Origin: Nocardioides turkmenicus
GTDB lineage: Bacteria > Actinomycetota > Actinomycetes > Propionibacteriales > Nocardioidaceae
Length of the DNA: 48,640 nt
Direction: 5' to 3'
Assembly (NCBI RefSeq): GCF_011045035.1
Contig: NZ_JAALAA010000031.1
Location: 1 to 48,640, forward strand
Part shown: positions 32,041 to 39,336 of the stretch, piece after piece
Numbering within the stretch: the stretch's first letter is position 1
Layout of the letters: every line of letters begins with the position of its first letter
Made by a program: the position numbers and the translations under genes
Notes under the pieces: generated by a model
Told to the model about the DNA's origin: nothing
The model's database searches: none
The model's input: only the letters and a program-made list of their open reading frames with translations

Positions 32041-32931
32041 TCAGGCGCTGGACGAAAGCCACCTGTCGAGTGCCTCGGCCATCCGTTCGGGCTGGTCCTC
32101 GGCGGTGTAGGTGTAACTCTCGGGGATGGTCGCGAGCTCGGCACCCAGGCGTTCGGCGTACGCGACGGCGTGCTCGAGCGGGAAGACGCGGTCGTCCTCG
32201 GCCCAGAGCAGGTGGATGGGGAGGGTGTCTCGTCGGGCCAGCAGGTCGGCCGCGCGGCGGACGTGGTCGGCGCTCACGGTGCTGATCGCGGCGCGGCCGT
32301 CGCGACGGATGGCCCGGTCGGCGAGCACGGGACCGACGTACGTCCTCATGACCGCATGCTCGATGGGATTCTTCGCGAGCCAGCCGTAGGTGTTGGGCCA
32401 GCGCCAGGTCTGCGGCAGGCGCAGCGGCTGGTAGAGCGCCCGGTGGGTGACGGGGTGCGCGGCGGCGCGCTTGAGCAGACCGAATCCGCCGGGGTTCGGC
32501 GGCCAGGAGCACCGGGGTGTCTCGCAGCTGTTGAGGACGAGGCGTACGAATCGGTCCGGATGCTGCGCGGCGGCGACCTGGGCATAGGCACCGCCCGAGT
32601 CGTTGCCGATCAGGGTGACGTCGTCCAGACCCGTACGTTCGACGAACTCGGCGATGAGGTCGCCCATGCCCCGCGGGGACAGGTCGGCGCCGGGGTTCAG
32701 TGCGGTGCGGTGGGAGCCGAGCGGCCAGTCGGGGGTGATGCACCGGTAGCGGTCGCCCAGCAGGGGGACGAGCGTGCGCCAGATGTTGGCGTTGACGAGG
32801 TAGCCGTGGACGAAGAGCAGGGTGGGGCCGTAGCCGTGGGAGTGGTAGTCGAGGGTGCCCGCCGACAGGTCGACACGCTCGGGCGTCCCGAGCCGGGGGT
32901 CGCGCCAGAAGGCGTCGGTCGGCGCCGTCAC
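32041..32931 (-). CDS. Alpha/beta hydrolase, epoxide-hydrolase/dehalogenase-like, lacking the usual catalytic His
   Basis: A 296-residue alpha/beta hydrolase. The oxyanion strand ends in LLFVHGY (38-44) and the nucleophile elbow is GNDSGG with D111, so an aspartate nucleophile as in haloalkane dehalogenases and epoxide hydrolases. The acid may be within AEDDRVFP. Where such enzymes have GHF before EDQPE, this protein reads ESYTYTAEDQPE, with no histidine, so the hydrolytic water activator appears missing. It starts with GTG overlapping the stop of the NTF2-like gene upstream (GTGA); the two face a TetR gene. Confidence 0.75.
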   Translation of the reverse strand: MTAPTDAFWRDPRLGTPERVDLSAGTLDYHSHGYGPTLLFVHGYLVNANIWRTLVPLLGDRYRCITPDWPLGSHRTALNPGADLSPRGMGDLIAEFVERTGLDDVTLIGNDSGGAYAQVAAAQHPDRFVRLVLNSCETPRCSWPPNPGGFGLLKRAAAHPVTHRALYQPLRLPQTWRWPNTYGWLAKNPIEHAVMRTYVGPVLADRAIRRDGRAAISTVSADHVRRAADLLARRDTLPIHLLWAEDDRVFPLEHAVAYAERLGAELATIPESYTYTAEDQPERMAEALDRWLSSSA

Positions 32932-33416
32932 GGTCGACGTCCGGGGGAGAGGCGGTCGAGCAGCCTCCGGCGTCCGGCCAACGGCCACAGACCGGACCAC
33001 CACCAGGCCCACCAGGTGCGCGGGCGGGTCGCGAGCGCACCGGCGACGGGCGCGGAGTCGAAGAACGACTCCCGGCGGACCAGGCTCCCGTCGGGGCGCA
33101 GGTGCAGGAGGTCGACGGCGTCCCAGGTCAGGTCTCGGCCGCCGACGGTCGCCTGAAACCTCAGGTGGATGAAGAGGCGGTCGTCGCGACCGCTCCAGTC
33201 GAGCACGTCGGCGCGCAGGTCCGGCATCACTCGGAGGGCTCGGCTGATCTCGCCGGCCCAGAACCGTGCGCCGACGCCGTTCTCGAGCATCGGCTGCACC
33301 ATCTCGCTCCGCTCGCCGATGAAGTCGTCCCACGCCGACGGCCCCGCCTCGTCCCATCCGGTGCGAAAGCTGTCGACGGTGCGGCGATGGACGGAGTCCC
33401 AGTCGGTGGCATCCAT
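32928..33416 (-). CDS. NTF2/SnoaL-like protein
   Basis: A 162-residue protein with a cone-shaped NTF2-like core: an N-terminal helix region (SVHRRTVDSFRTGWDE), then strands FIHLRFQATVGG and WDAVDLLHLRPDGSLVRRESFFD, the usual terminal pattern of SnoaL-like folds. A basic, Trp-rich tail follows (TWWAWWWSGLWPL), possibly membrane-touching. Members act as small isomerases or hydrolase partners, or bind ligands. It is the first gene of the operon with the alpha/beta hydrolase. Confidence 0.7.
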   Translation of the reverse strand: MDATDWDSVHRRTVDSFRTGWDEAGPSAWDDFIGERSEMVQPMLENGVGARFWAGEISRALRVMPDLRADVLDWSGRDDRLFIHLRFQATVGGRDLTWDAVDLLHLRPDGSLVRRESFFDSAPVAGALATRPRTWWAWWWSGLWPLAGRRRLLDRLSPGRRP

Positions 33417-33422
33417 CAGCGC

Positions 33423-33498
33423 ACTGTTGTAACCATTGCAAGAACTGTCATGAGGTCACGGTAGCTTTGCCACGAAACTGTTGCAACGATCACAAGAA
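33423..33498. promoter_or_regulatory. Two copies of a 22-bp direct repeat in the TetR/hydrolase divergent promoter
   Basis: ACTGTTGTAACCATTGCAAGAA at 33423-33444 and a copy matching 18 of 22 bases at 33477-33498, 54 bp apart. Copy 1 lies 7 bp before the NTF2-like start and copy 2 lies 15 bp before the tetR start, so each gene has one. The best candidates for TetR operators. Confidence 0.6.
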
Positions 33499-33512
33499 GT
33501 CGGAGGAGGGCC

Positions 33513-34166
33513 GTGGATCCTCGTGCGCGCCGCACCATCGAGGCGCTGCTCACCGCGGCCGAGCAGCTGTTCGCGCGGCGATCGGTCGACGATGTCACCC
33601 TCGACGAGATCGCTACCGCCGCCGGCGTGGCGGTCGGGTCGGTCTACAACCACTTCGGCTCCAAGGCCGGGCTGCACGCCGCAGTCGTGCAGCGCGCCGT
33701 CGACGCCGACCGCCGGTTCATGGACCGGGCCTACACCCAGGACGGATCGGCCGTGGAGCGGCTCTACGCCGCCGCCGACGCCTACCTCGACTTCTACGCC
33801 GCCAACCCCGACTACTTCCGCACCCTGGCCTTCCCGAGCGGTTCGACCGCCTACCCTGCCGGTCGCGAGCTCGCGGACCGACTCGCGACCTCGGTCCGCG
33901 AGCAGAACGCCCGGATGGTGGCTGAGCTGCGGCGCGGCGTCGCCGACGGCTCCTTCCGGGCGATCGATCCCGACGACGTCGCCACGGTGCTGTGGGCCGC
34001 CTGGAACGGCATCATCAGCCTCGGCTGGCGCAACGACGCGCTCGGGCGGGACCTCGACGGGCTCAGGGAGCTCCTGCGGGTCGCGACCGACGTCGTCGCC
34101 CATGGGCTCCTTCAAGACCGCCCCGCGGGAGGCGGACCCGGCCAGGTGTCCTCTACGTTGGCCTGA
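33513..34166 (+). CDS. TetR-family transcriptional regulator
   Basis: A 217-residue regulator with an N-terminal TetR helix-turn-helix, TLDEIATAAGVAVGSVYNHFGSKAGL at about 28-53, and a helical ligand-binding domain. The start is GTG at 33513 with GGAGGAGG just upstream. It is divergent from the NTF2-like/hydrolase operon and probably represses both itself and that operon through the two 22-bp repeats. The crotonase-like gene follows 37 bp downstream on the same strand and could be part of the same regulon. Confidence 0.9.
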   Translation: MDPRARRTIEALLTAAEQLFARRSVDDVTLDEIATAAGVAVGSVYNHFGSKAGLHAAVVQRAVDADRRFMDRAYTQDGSAVERLYAAADAYLDFYAANPDYFRTLAFPSGSTAYPAGRELADRLATSVREQNARMVAELRRGVADGSFRAIDPDDVATVLWAAWNGIISLGWRNDALGRDLDGLRELLRVATDVVAHGLLQDRPAGGGPGQVSSTLA

Positions 34167-34203
34167 CGCGTCGGTCGGCGCTCCTGCCTGAAGGGATGAG
34201 GAC

Positions 34204-34974
34204 ATGAACTCGAACGAGCCGGGTGTCACGCTGAGCATCGACGGTGTGGTGGCGACCGTGCTGCTGGACCGTCCCGACGTACGCAACGCCCAGCATCCGG
34301 CGATGTGGGCGGCGATCGCGTCGTTCCTCGAGTCGTTGCCGGAGGAGGTCCGGGTCGTGGTGGTGCGCGGGGCCGGCGGGACGTTCTCCGCCGGGCTGGA
34401 CCTGTCCCTGGTCGACCCGGGGCAGACGGACGTGGACGGCAGTCTGGTCGCGACGCTGGGGCGTAGCGACCAGGAGGTCGTCGACCTGATCGGCGAGTAT
34501 CAGCGGCCGTTCGTGGCGCTCGCCGACCCGAGGTTCATCTCGATCGCCGTCGTCGACGGGTACGCGATCGGCGCAGGTTTCCAGATGGCGCTGGCGTGCG
34601 ATCTGCGGATCATGGCCGAGGACGCCTGGGTCTGCATGAAGGAGCCCGCGCTGGGGCTGGTTCCCGACCTGGCCGGCACCAAGCCGTTGGTCGAGGCCGT
34701 GGGCTACGCCCGCGCGCTCGAGATCTGTGCCACCGCGCGCAAGGTGGGCGCCGCCGAGGCGGAGCGGATCGGCCTCGCGCAGAGCGTGGTGCCGGCTGTC
34801 GACCTGGACGTCACGCTCAGCGGACTGGTCTCCTCGCTCGTCGCCCACGATGCGACCGCGGTGCGGCGTACGCACGAGCTCCTGTCGGCCGCGTCGAGCC
34901 GGAGTCTCGACGAGCAGCGCCTCGCCGAGCGCACCGCCCAGGTGGACCGGCTCCGCGCGGTGCTCGGGCGCTGA
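34204..34974 (+). CDS. Enoyl-CoA hydratase/isomerase (crotonase) family protein
   Basis: A 256-residue crotonase. The CoA-binding and oxyanion parts are clear: GAGGTFSAGLDLSLVD (about 57-72) and VVDGYAIGAGFQMALACDLRIM. Of the two catalytic glutamates of hydratases, the second is kept (KEPALGL) but the first corresponds to Gln (in GFQMAL), so it may catalyse isomerisation, hydrolysis or another crotonase-type reaction rather than simple hydration. A GGATGAGG lies shortly before the ATG. It lies directly after the TetR gene. Confidence 0.85.
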   Translation: MNSNEPGVTLSIDGVVATVLLDRPDVRNAQHPAMWAAIASFLESLPEEVRVVVVRGAGGTFSAGLDLSLVDPGQTDVDGSLVATLGRSDQEVVDLIGEYQRPFVALADPRFISIAVVDGYAIGAGFQMALACDLRIMAEDAWVCMKEPALGLVPDLAGTKPLVEAVGYARALEICATARKVGAAEAERIGLAQSVVPAVDLDVTLSGLVSSLVAHDATAVRRTHELLSAASSRSLDEQRLAERTAQVDRLRAVLGR

Positions 34975-34975
34975 G

Positions 34976-35464
34976 TCACACGGTCTGGCGGACCACCTCG
35001 AGCGGCCCCTCGTCGGGTGTCGGCGGCTCGAACTGCTCGAAGTACTCCGTCGCCGTCTGCTCGGTGAGCGGCCAGTCGTCCGCCCGCCTGCCGTGTCGGT
35101 CACCGACCCGGGCCAGGATGGTCTCGAGGCTCGTCGCGATGTAGACGGTCTCCGGCACGATGCCCTGCGGTGCGAGCAGCGCGCGGTACTCATCGCGTTG
35201 TCGCCGGAACCAGAATCCGAAGTCGAGCACGACATCGTTCCCCGCCGCGACATGGCGCAGCAAGCGCGCCTTCAGGTCCGCTGCGACCTCGGCGACCAGT
35301 TCGGCGGAGGGCATCGTGGTGACTCCGCGATCCCAGAACTCCACCTCGAACGACAGCCGCGTCCAACCCTCGCGCTCCAGCCGCTTGGCGTAGGTGGTCT
35401 TGCCCGCACCGCCTGGCCCGCACATCATCACGACGCGGGGGCGTCGAGCCTTGTTCAGTGCCAC
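34976..35464 (-). CDS. P-loop AAA/kinase-type ATP-binding protein
   Basis: A 162-residue protein of the small zeta-toxin/AAA_33 kinase group: Walker A is GPGGAGKTT at 16-24, followed by YAKRLEREGWTRLSFEV and the strand NDVVLDFGFWFRRQRDEYR, which resembles the Walker B/substrate site of such kinases, and a late ARVGDRHGRR lid. These enzymes phosphorylate small molecules, antibiotics or sugars; the substrate is unknown. No antitoxin gene is adjacent. It is convergent with the crotonase gene, one base apart. Confidence 0.8.
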   Translation of the reverse strand: MALNKARRPRVVMMCGPGGAGKTTYAKRLEREGWTRLSFEVEFWDRGVTTMPSAELVAEVAADLKARLLRHVAAGNDVVLDFGFWFRRQRDEYRALLAPQGIVPETVYIATSLETILARVGDRHGRRADDWPLTEQTATEYFEQFEPPTPDEGPLEVVRQTV

Positions 35465-35539
35465 CGGACCGAGGTTACGCGCCAGGACACAGGGCCCAGA
35501 CCGAGCGGCTCGAGTCCGGGGAGGGAACGGCCGACGAGG

Positions 35540-36610
35540 TCAGGAACCGGCGGTGAGGACCCGGGCGGCCTCGCGGTCGGCGGCGGCGTTGAGCACTCCC
35601 GCACGCGAGCCGGCGAGCTTGGCGGCGATGTGCGCATCCACCGTGACGTCGGTGTAGAGACGAGGGTGCTGGTCGTCGACGAACCCCGGCAACGGGCCGA
35701 CCAGAGCCTCGGCGTCACCGTCGAAGAAGTACGCAGCCGACCGGCGCCGCTGGATGGTGCCGTCGACGATCGGTGGCTTGACCCGGTGCAGGGTCGAGAG
35801 CCACTGCTCGTTGGTGAGCCTGGTCGTGAGGTCGCCGAGGTTGATCAGCAGCGCCCCGTCGGCCGGGCTGACGTCGTGCCACTGTCCGCTGTGGAGGACC
35901 TGGAGGCCCTTGACCCGGTCGGCCCACAGGATCGTGACGATGCCGTAGTCGGTGTGCTCGCCCATGCCGATCATGTCCTCGTCCACCTCGACGCGGGTGC
36001 CCTCGGGCAGGGCGTAGTTGTTCATCCGGAGGACCTCGATCGGGTGCGTCGCGAGGCGCGAGATCGCGCCGCGCTCGAGGTCGAGCGCGTCCTCGAAGAT
36101 GGTGACCATGGTCCGCGCGACCCGGGCGGACTCGGCGCGCCAGGCGTCGACACGCTCCTGGAACCCGGCGACCGCGGGCCAGGTGTTCTCCGCGTAGTGC
36201 CCCTCGACGAGGGCGGCATCGGGGTGGTCGGAGACCGAGGAGCCGACGTTGAAGGCCTCGAAGAAGTCCTTCATCCGGGTCTCGGACTGCACGCCGGCGC
36301 TGAGCGCGAGCGTCTCCGACTTGGGCGGGGTGTAGCCGCGGTTCTCGGCGGCCGGACGGCGCCACCGGGACTTCTCCTCCAGCGGCAGCGCGAAGAAGTC
36401 GTCCATCGCCGAGGCGAGCCCCTCGGCCAGCTCTGGCGGGACGCCATGGCCGAGGATCTGGATGAAGCCGACCTCACGGCACGCGGCGTCGATCGCGGCG
36501 GCCACCGCCGCCTTCTCCTCGGGCGTTCCGCCCTGGACGTACGCAGCGATGTCGACGGCGGGGACGTGGAAGGTGATGTTCGGACGGTTCGCTCGCTGGT
36601 GCTCGCTCAC
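35540..36610 (-). CDS. 2-oxoglutarate/Fe(II)-type dioxygenase, isopenicillin-N-synthase family
   Basis: A 356-residue double-stranded beta-helix oxygenase. The iron triad is H219-x-D221 (GEHTDYG) and H275 (STLHRV), and the 2OG-binding RxS is R289-x-S291 (RRRSAAYF). The N-terminal DIOX_N region contains CREVGFIQILGHGVP at 44-58. The presence of RxS favours 2OG-dependent oxygenases over true isopenicillin N synthases. The substrate is unknown. The start is GTG with AAGGAGAG 6-8 nt before it, and it overlaps the stop of a possible 35-codon leader ORF. Confidence 0.87.
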   Translation of the reverse strand: MSEHQRANRPNITFHVPAVDIAAYVQGGTPEEKAAVAAAIDAACREVGFIQILGHGVPPELAEGLASAMDDFFALPLEEKSRWRRPAAENRGYTPPKSETLALSAGVQSETRMKDFFEAFNVGSSVSDHPDAALVEGHYAENTWPAVAGFQERVDAWRAESARVARTMVTIFEDALDLERGAISRLATHPIEVLRMNNYALPEGTRVEVDEDMIGMGEHTDYGIVTILWADRVKGLQVLHSGQWHDVSPADGALLINLGDLTTRLTNEQWLSTLHRVKPPIVDGTIQRRRSAAYFFDGDAEALVGPLPGFVDDQHPRLYTDVTVDAHIAAKLAGSRAGVLNAAADREAARVLTAGS

Positions 36611-36714
36611 GGGGGTGCTCTCCTTGCTCGGGGCAGACGGCGGTCGTGCCCGGAGGTGTCCGCTTTCCCGGCCGAGAGGCCTTGCTGTCCGTTGAACTCG
36701 GGCTGCTCCACCAT
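36607..36714 (-). other. Possible 35-codon leader ORF coupled to the oxygenase gene
   Basis: ATG at 36714, stop TGA whose bases overlap the GTG start of the oxygenase (GTGA, 36607-36610). The peptide starts MVEQPEFNGQQGL. The overlap is the same coupling seen between real genes here, but no ribosome site is evident and the amino-acid content is unremarkable. Confidence 0.3.
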
Positions 36715-36757
36715 AGAGCGGCGACGTTTCCGCGTTGTTTCTGGAGTGCTGCGGGGG

Positions 36758-38122
36758 TCAGAGAGGTAGGAGGGTCGAGGCCAGCCCGAGCACCGCGCAG
36801 ACGCCGAGGGTGCGCAGCGTGGACCACTGCCGCCAGAACACGAGCGTGATCGCCACCGCGGTGATCGCGAACGCGACCGGATCCCACGAGGACAGGACGG
36901 GGAGGTCGAGGTCGACCGGGCCCCAGGCCAGGGTGCGGGAGCGGTCGAAGAGGGTGTGCAGCGTGAAGAACAGCGCAAGGTTGGCGATCACACCGACCAC
37001 CGCCGCGGTGATCCCGGTGAGCGCCGCGGTGAGGTGGTGGTTGTTCCGCAGCCGCTCGACGTAGGGCGCGCCCAGGAAGATGAACAGGAAGCAGGGCACG
37101 AAGGTCACCCAGGTCACCAGCAGCGACGCGAGCACCGCGGCCACCCAGGGGTCGAGCGAGCCGGGGTTGCGGTAGGCACCCACGAACGCGACGAACTGCA
37201 CCACCATGATCAGCGGCCCGGGCGTGGTCTCGGCGAGCGCGAGGCCGCGGACCATCTCGCCCGCCTTCAACCAGCCGAAGACGTTGACGGCCTGATGGGC
37301 GACGTAGGCCAGCACCGCGTACGCACCGCCGAACGTGACCACGGCGGCGCCGGAGAAGAACAGACCCATGTCGACGAAGACGCTGTCACGGCTGAACACG
37401 ACCGCGGCCAGCGCCACCGGAGCGAACCAGAGCACCAGTCCGAGCACGAGGATCTTCAGACCGCGAACCTTCGAGGGGGCGTCGTGATGGAGGGCGTCGT
37501 CGCTGATCAGCGGTGCCGGACCGTCGTCGGCGCTGCCGTGGTCCTTGCTCTGGGCGAAGGCAGGGACCCGGGTGCCGATCAGCCAGCCGAGCAGACCCGC
37601 GACGAGGATCACGACGGGGAACGGGACCTTGAAGACGGTCAGCGCGAGGAACGAGGCGATTGCCATCGCCACCAGGATCGGATGGTGCAGGGCGCGCTTG
37701 CCGACGCGCTGCACGGCCTGGACGACGATCGCGATGACGGCCGGCGCGAGGCCGGCGAAGAGCCCGGCCACGACGGCGGTGGATCCGGCGCCGACGTACA
37801 GCGCCGAGAGGGCGAGAAGGGCGAGGACGCCGGGAAGCACGAACAGGATGCCGGCGATGAGCCCGCCGAGGGTGCCGTTGAGCAGCCAGCCGACGTAGAT
37901 GGCCAGCTGCTGGGCCTCCGGGCCAGGGAGCAGCATGCAGTAGTTCAGGGCGTGCAGGAACCGCTGCTGGCCGATCCAGCGCTTCTCGTCGACCAGCTTG
38001 TGCTGCATGACCGCGATCTGGCCCGCGGGCCCGCCGAAGGTCTGCAGGGAGATCGAGAACCAGGCGCGCGTCGCTTCCCGCAGCGGGATCACGTCGCGGG
38101 CGGGAGTCTTCTCGGGGGTCAT
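36758..38122 (-). CDS. chrA: Chromate transporter, ChrA family
   Basis: A 454-residue inner-membrane protein with two homologous halves of five to six helices, each opening with the CHR signature: FSISLQTFGGPAGQIAVMQ and NYCMLLPGPEAQQLAIYVGW near the start, and a second copy VTFGGAYAVLAYVAHQAV with LAETTPGPLIMVVQF. This is the long-chain ChrA class that exports chromate, giving resistance. A hydrophilic loop at about 205-225 separates the halves. It is divergent, by 64 bp, from the ArsR-phosphatase fusion, with an inverted repeat between. Confidence 0.93.
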   Translation of the reverse strand: MTPEKTPARDVIPLREATRAWFSISLQTFGGPAGQIAVMQHKLVDEKRWIGQQRFLHALNYCMLLPGPEAQQLAIYVGWLLNGTLGGLIAGILFVLPGVLALLALSALYVGAGSTAVVAGLFAGLAPAVIAIVVQAVQRVGKRALHHPILVAMAIASFLALTVFKVPFPVVILVAGLLGWLIGTRVPAFAQSKDHGSADDGPAPLISDDALHHDAPSKVRGLKILVLGLVLWFAPVALAAVVFSRDSVFVDMGLFFSGAAVVTFGGAYAVLAYVAHQAVNVFGWLKAGEMVRGLALAETTPGPLIMVVQFVAFVGAYRNPGSLDPWVAAVLASLLVTWVTFVPCFLFIFLGAPYVERLRNNHHLTAALTGITAAVVGVIANLALFFTLHTLFDRSRTLAWGPVDLDLPVLSSWDPVAFAITAVAITLVFWRQWSTLRTLGVCAVLGLASTLLPL

Positions 38123-38170
38123 CGGGGTGTCCGTTCGGGTGTGCGGAGTCTTGACCTTCGGAGATTACTC

Positions 38171-38184
38171 AGTCATTATTGACT
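38171..38184. promoter_or_regulatory. Inverted repeat in the chrA / ArsR-fusion spacer
   Basis: AGTCA-TTAT-TGACT, 3 bp before the fusion gene's ATG and inside the 64-bp divergent spacer. Size and AT-rich centre fit an ArsR/SmtB-type operator controlling both genes. Confidence 0.5.
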
Positions 38185-38186
38185 CA

Positions 38187-38858
38187 ATGGAGGTTGAAAG
38201 ACAGGCCGGGTTGGAACGTCGGGCCAAGATACACGCTGCGCTCGGCGATCCGGTGCGGCTGCGCATCGTCGAAAGCCTCCAGATCACTGATGCCTCCCCC
38301 ACCGAGCTCGCCGGGATGCTGTCTGTCCCGTCGAACTTGTTTGCTCACCACGTTCAGGCTCTGGTGAGCGCAGGCGTCGTGTCCCGTCATCATTCCGAGG
38401 GCGACGGGAGGCGCACGTACCTGCACCTCGAGCAGGACACGCTCGAAAGCCTGGGCACCGCGTCCCCCGTGGCGGTGCCCAGGCGTGTCCTGTTCGTCTG
38501 CACGGGCAACTCCGCGCGCTCCCACCTGGCCGCGGCGCTGTGGCGTCAGGTCAGCACGATTCCGGCCGCCTCGGCCGGCACCCACCCCGCCGACCGCATC
38601 AATCCGGGGACGATCGACGCCGCCGCCCGCCACGACCTGGATCTCCCCGTCGTCGAGCCGCGCAACCTCGACGACGTCCTCGATCCGGACGATCTGGTCG
38701 TCACCGTCTGCGACCGTGCTCACGAGACCCCGAAGGTCCCCGGTGAGCTGCACTGGTCGATCCCCGACCCCGTCGACAAAGGCCCCGGGGCCTTCGACGC
38801 TGCGTACGTCGAGCTCGAGCACCGCGTCCGGGCGCTCGCCTCGCGCTTCGACTCCTGA
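38187..38858 (+). CDS. ArsR-type regulator fused to a low-molecular-weight phosphatase (arsenate reductase-like)
   Basis: A 223-residue fusion. Residues 10-92 are a winged-helix ArsR domain (ALGDPVRLRIVESL, then SVPSNLFAHHVQALVSAGVV as recognition helix). Residues 98-223 are an LMW-phosphatase/arsenate reductase domain with the catalytic loop CTGNSAR (C105 to R111) and the late acid region IPDPVDKG. Such fusions occur in actinobacterial ars clusters. No ArsR cysteine pair is visible in the first domain. I start at the ATG at 38187 since the frame upstream runs through the chrA start; no Shine-Dalgarno is seen. Confidence 0.85.
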   Translation: MEVERQAGLERRAKIHAALGDPVRLRIVESLQITDASPTELAGMLSVPSNLFAHHVQALVSAGVVSRHHSEGDGRRTYLHLEQDTLESLGTASPVAVPRRVLFVCTGNSARSHLAAALWRQVSTIPAASAGTHPADRINPGTIDAAARHDLDLPVVEPRNLDDVLDPDDLVVTVCDRAHETPKVPGELHWSIPDPVDKGPGAFDAAYVELEHRVRALASRFDS

Positions 38859-38892
38859 CCCTCACAAAAGTTCCGCGCAAGGAGAGACCCTG

Positions 38893-39336
38893 ATGGACAC
38901 GACCCCCGCCGACGACACCCCGGCCGTGCTGTTCCTCTGCATCGAGAACGCCGGCCGCTCCCAGATGGCGCTCGGCTTCTTCCAGCACTACGCCGGCGAC
39001 CGGGCCGTCGGCTGGTCCGGCGGCTCCGCGCCGGCCGCCGCCATCAACCCGGTCGCCGTCGAGGCCATGGCCGAGCTCGGCATCGACATCTCCGGCGAGT
39101 TCCCGAAGCCGTGGACCGACGAGGTCGTACGCAGCGCCGACGTCGTCATCACCATGGGCTGCGGCGACTCCTGCCCGTTCTACCCCGGCAAGCGCTACGA
39201 GGACTGGAAGGTCACCGACCCGAAGGGCGGCGGCATCGAGCACGTACGCGGCATCCGCGACGAGATCGAGCAGCGCGTGCTCGGCCTCCTCGATGAGCTC
39301 GGCGTGACCCCGGTCAACTCGATCACGAGAGAGTGA
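38893..39336 (+). CDS. arsC: Arsenate reductase, LMW-phosphatase type (arsenate-mycothiol transferase)
   Basis: A 147-residue phosphatase-fold arsenate reductase. The catalytic loop is CIENAGR (C16 to R22) followed by SQMA, the strongly conserved form of actinobacterial ArsC1/ArsC2 enzymes that pass arsenate to mycothiol for mycoredoxin to reduce; a mycoredoxin gene is in the same window (2961-3206). MGCGDSCPFYPGKRYEDWK is the family's C-terminal half. AAGGAGAGA stands before the ATG. It lies 34 bp after the fusion gene and overlaps the end of the convergent flavoprotein gene by 14 bp. Confidence 0.93.
   Translation: MDTTPADDTPAVLFLCIENAGRSQMALGFFQHYAGDRAVGWSGGSAPAAAINPVAVEAMAELGIDISGEFPKPWTDEVVRSADVVITMGCGDSCPFYPGKRYEDWKVTDPKGGGIEHVRGIRDEIEQRVLGLLDELGVTPVNSITRE

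Noticed and set aside
34976..35464. Zeta-type toxin of a toxin-antitoxin pair
   Set aside because: Kinase fold is similar, but no antitoxin-size gene flanks it.
36611..36757. Riboswitch upstream of the dioxygenase gene
   Set aside because: No recognisable aptamer core; only a possible short ORF.
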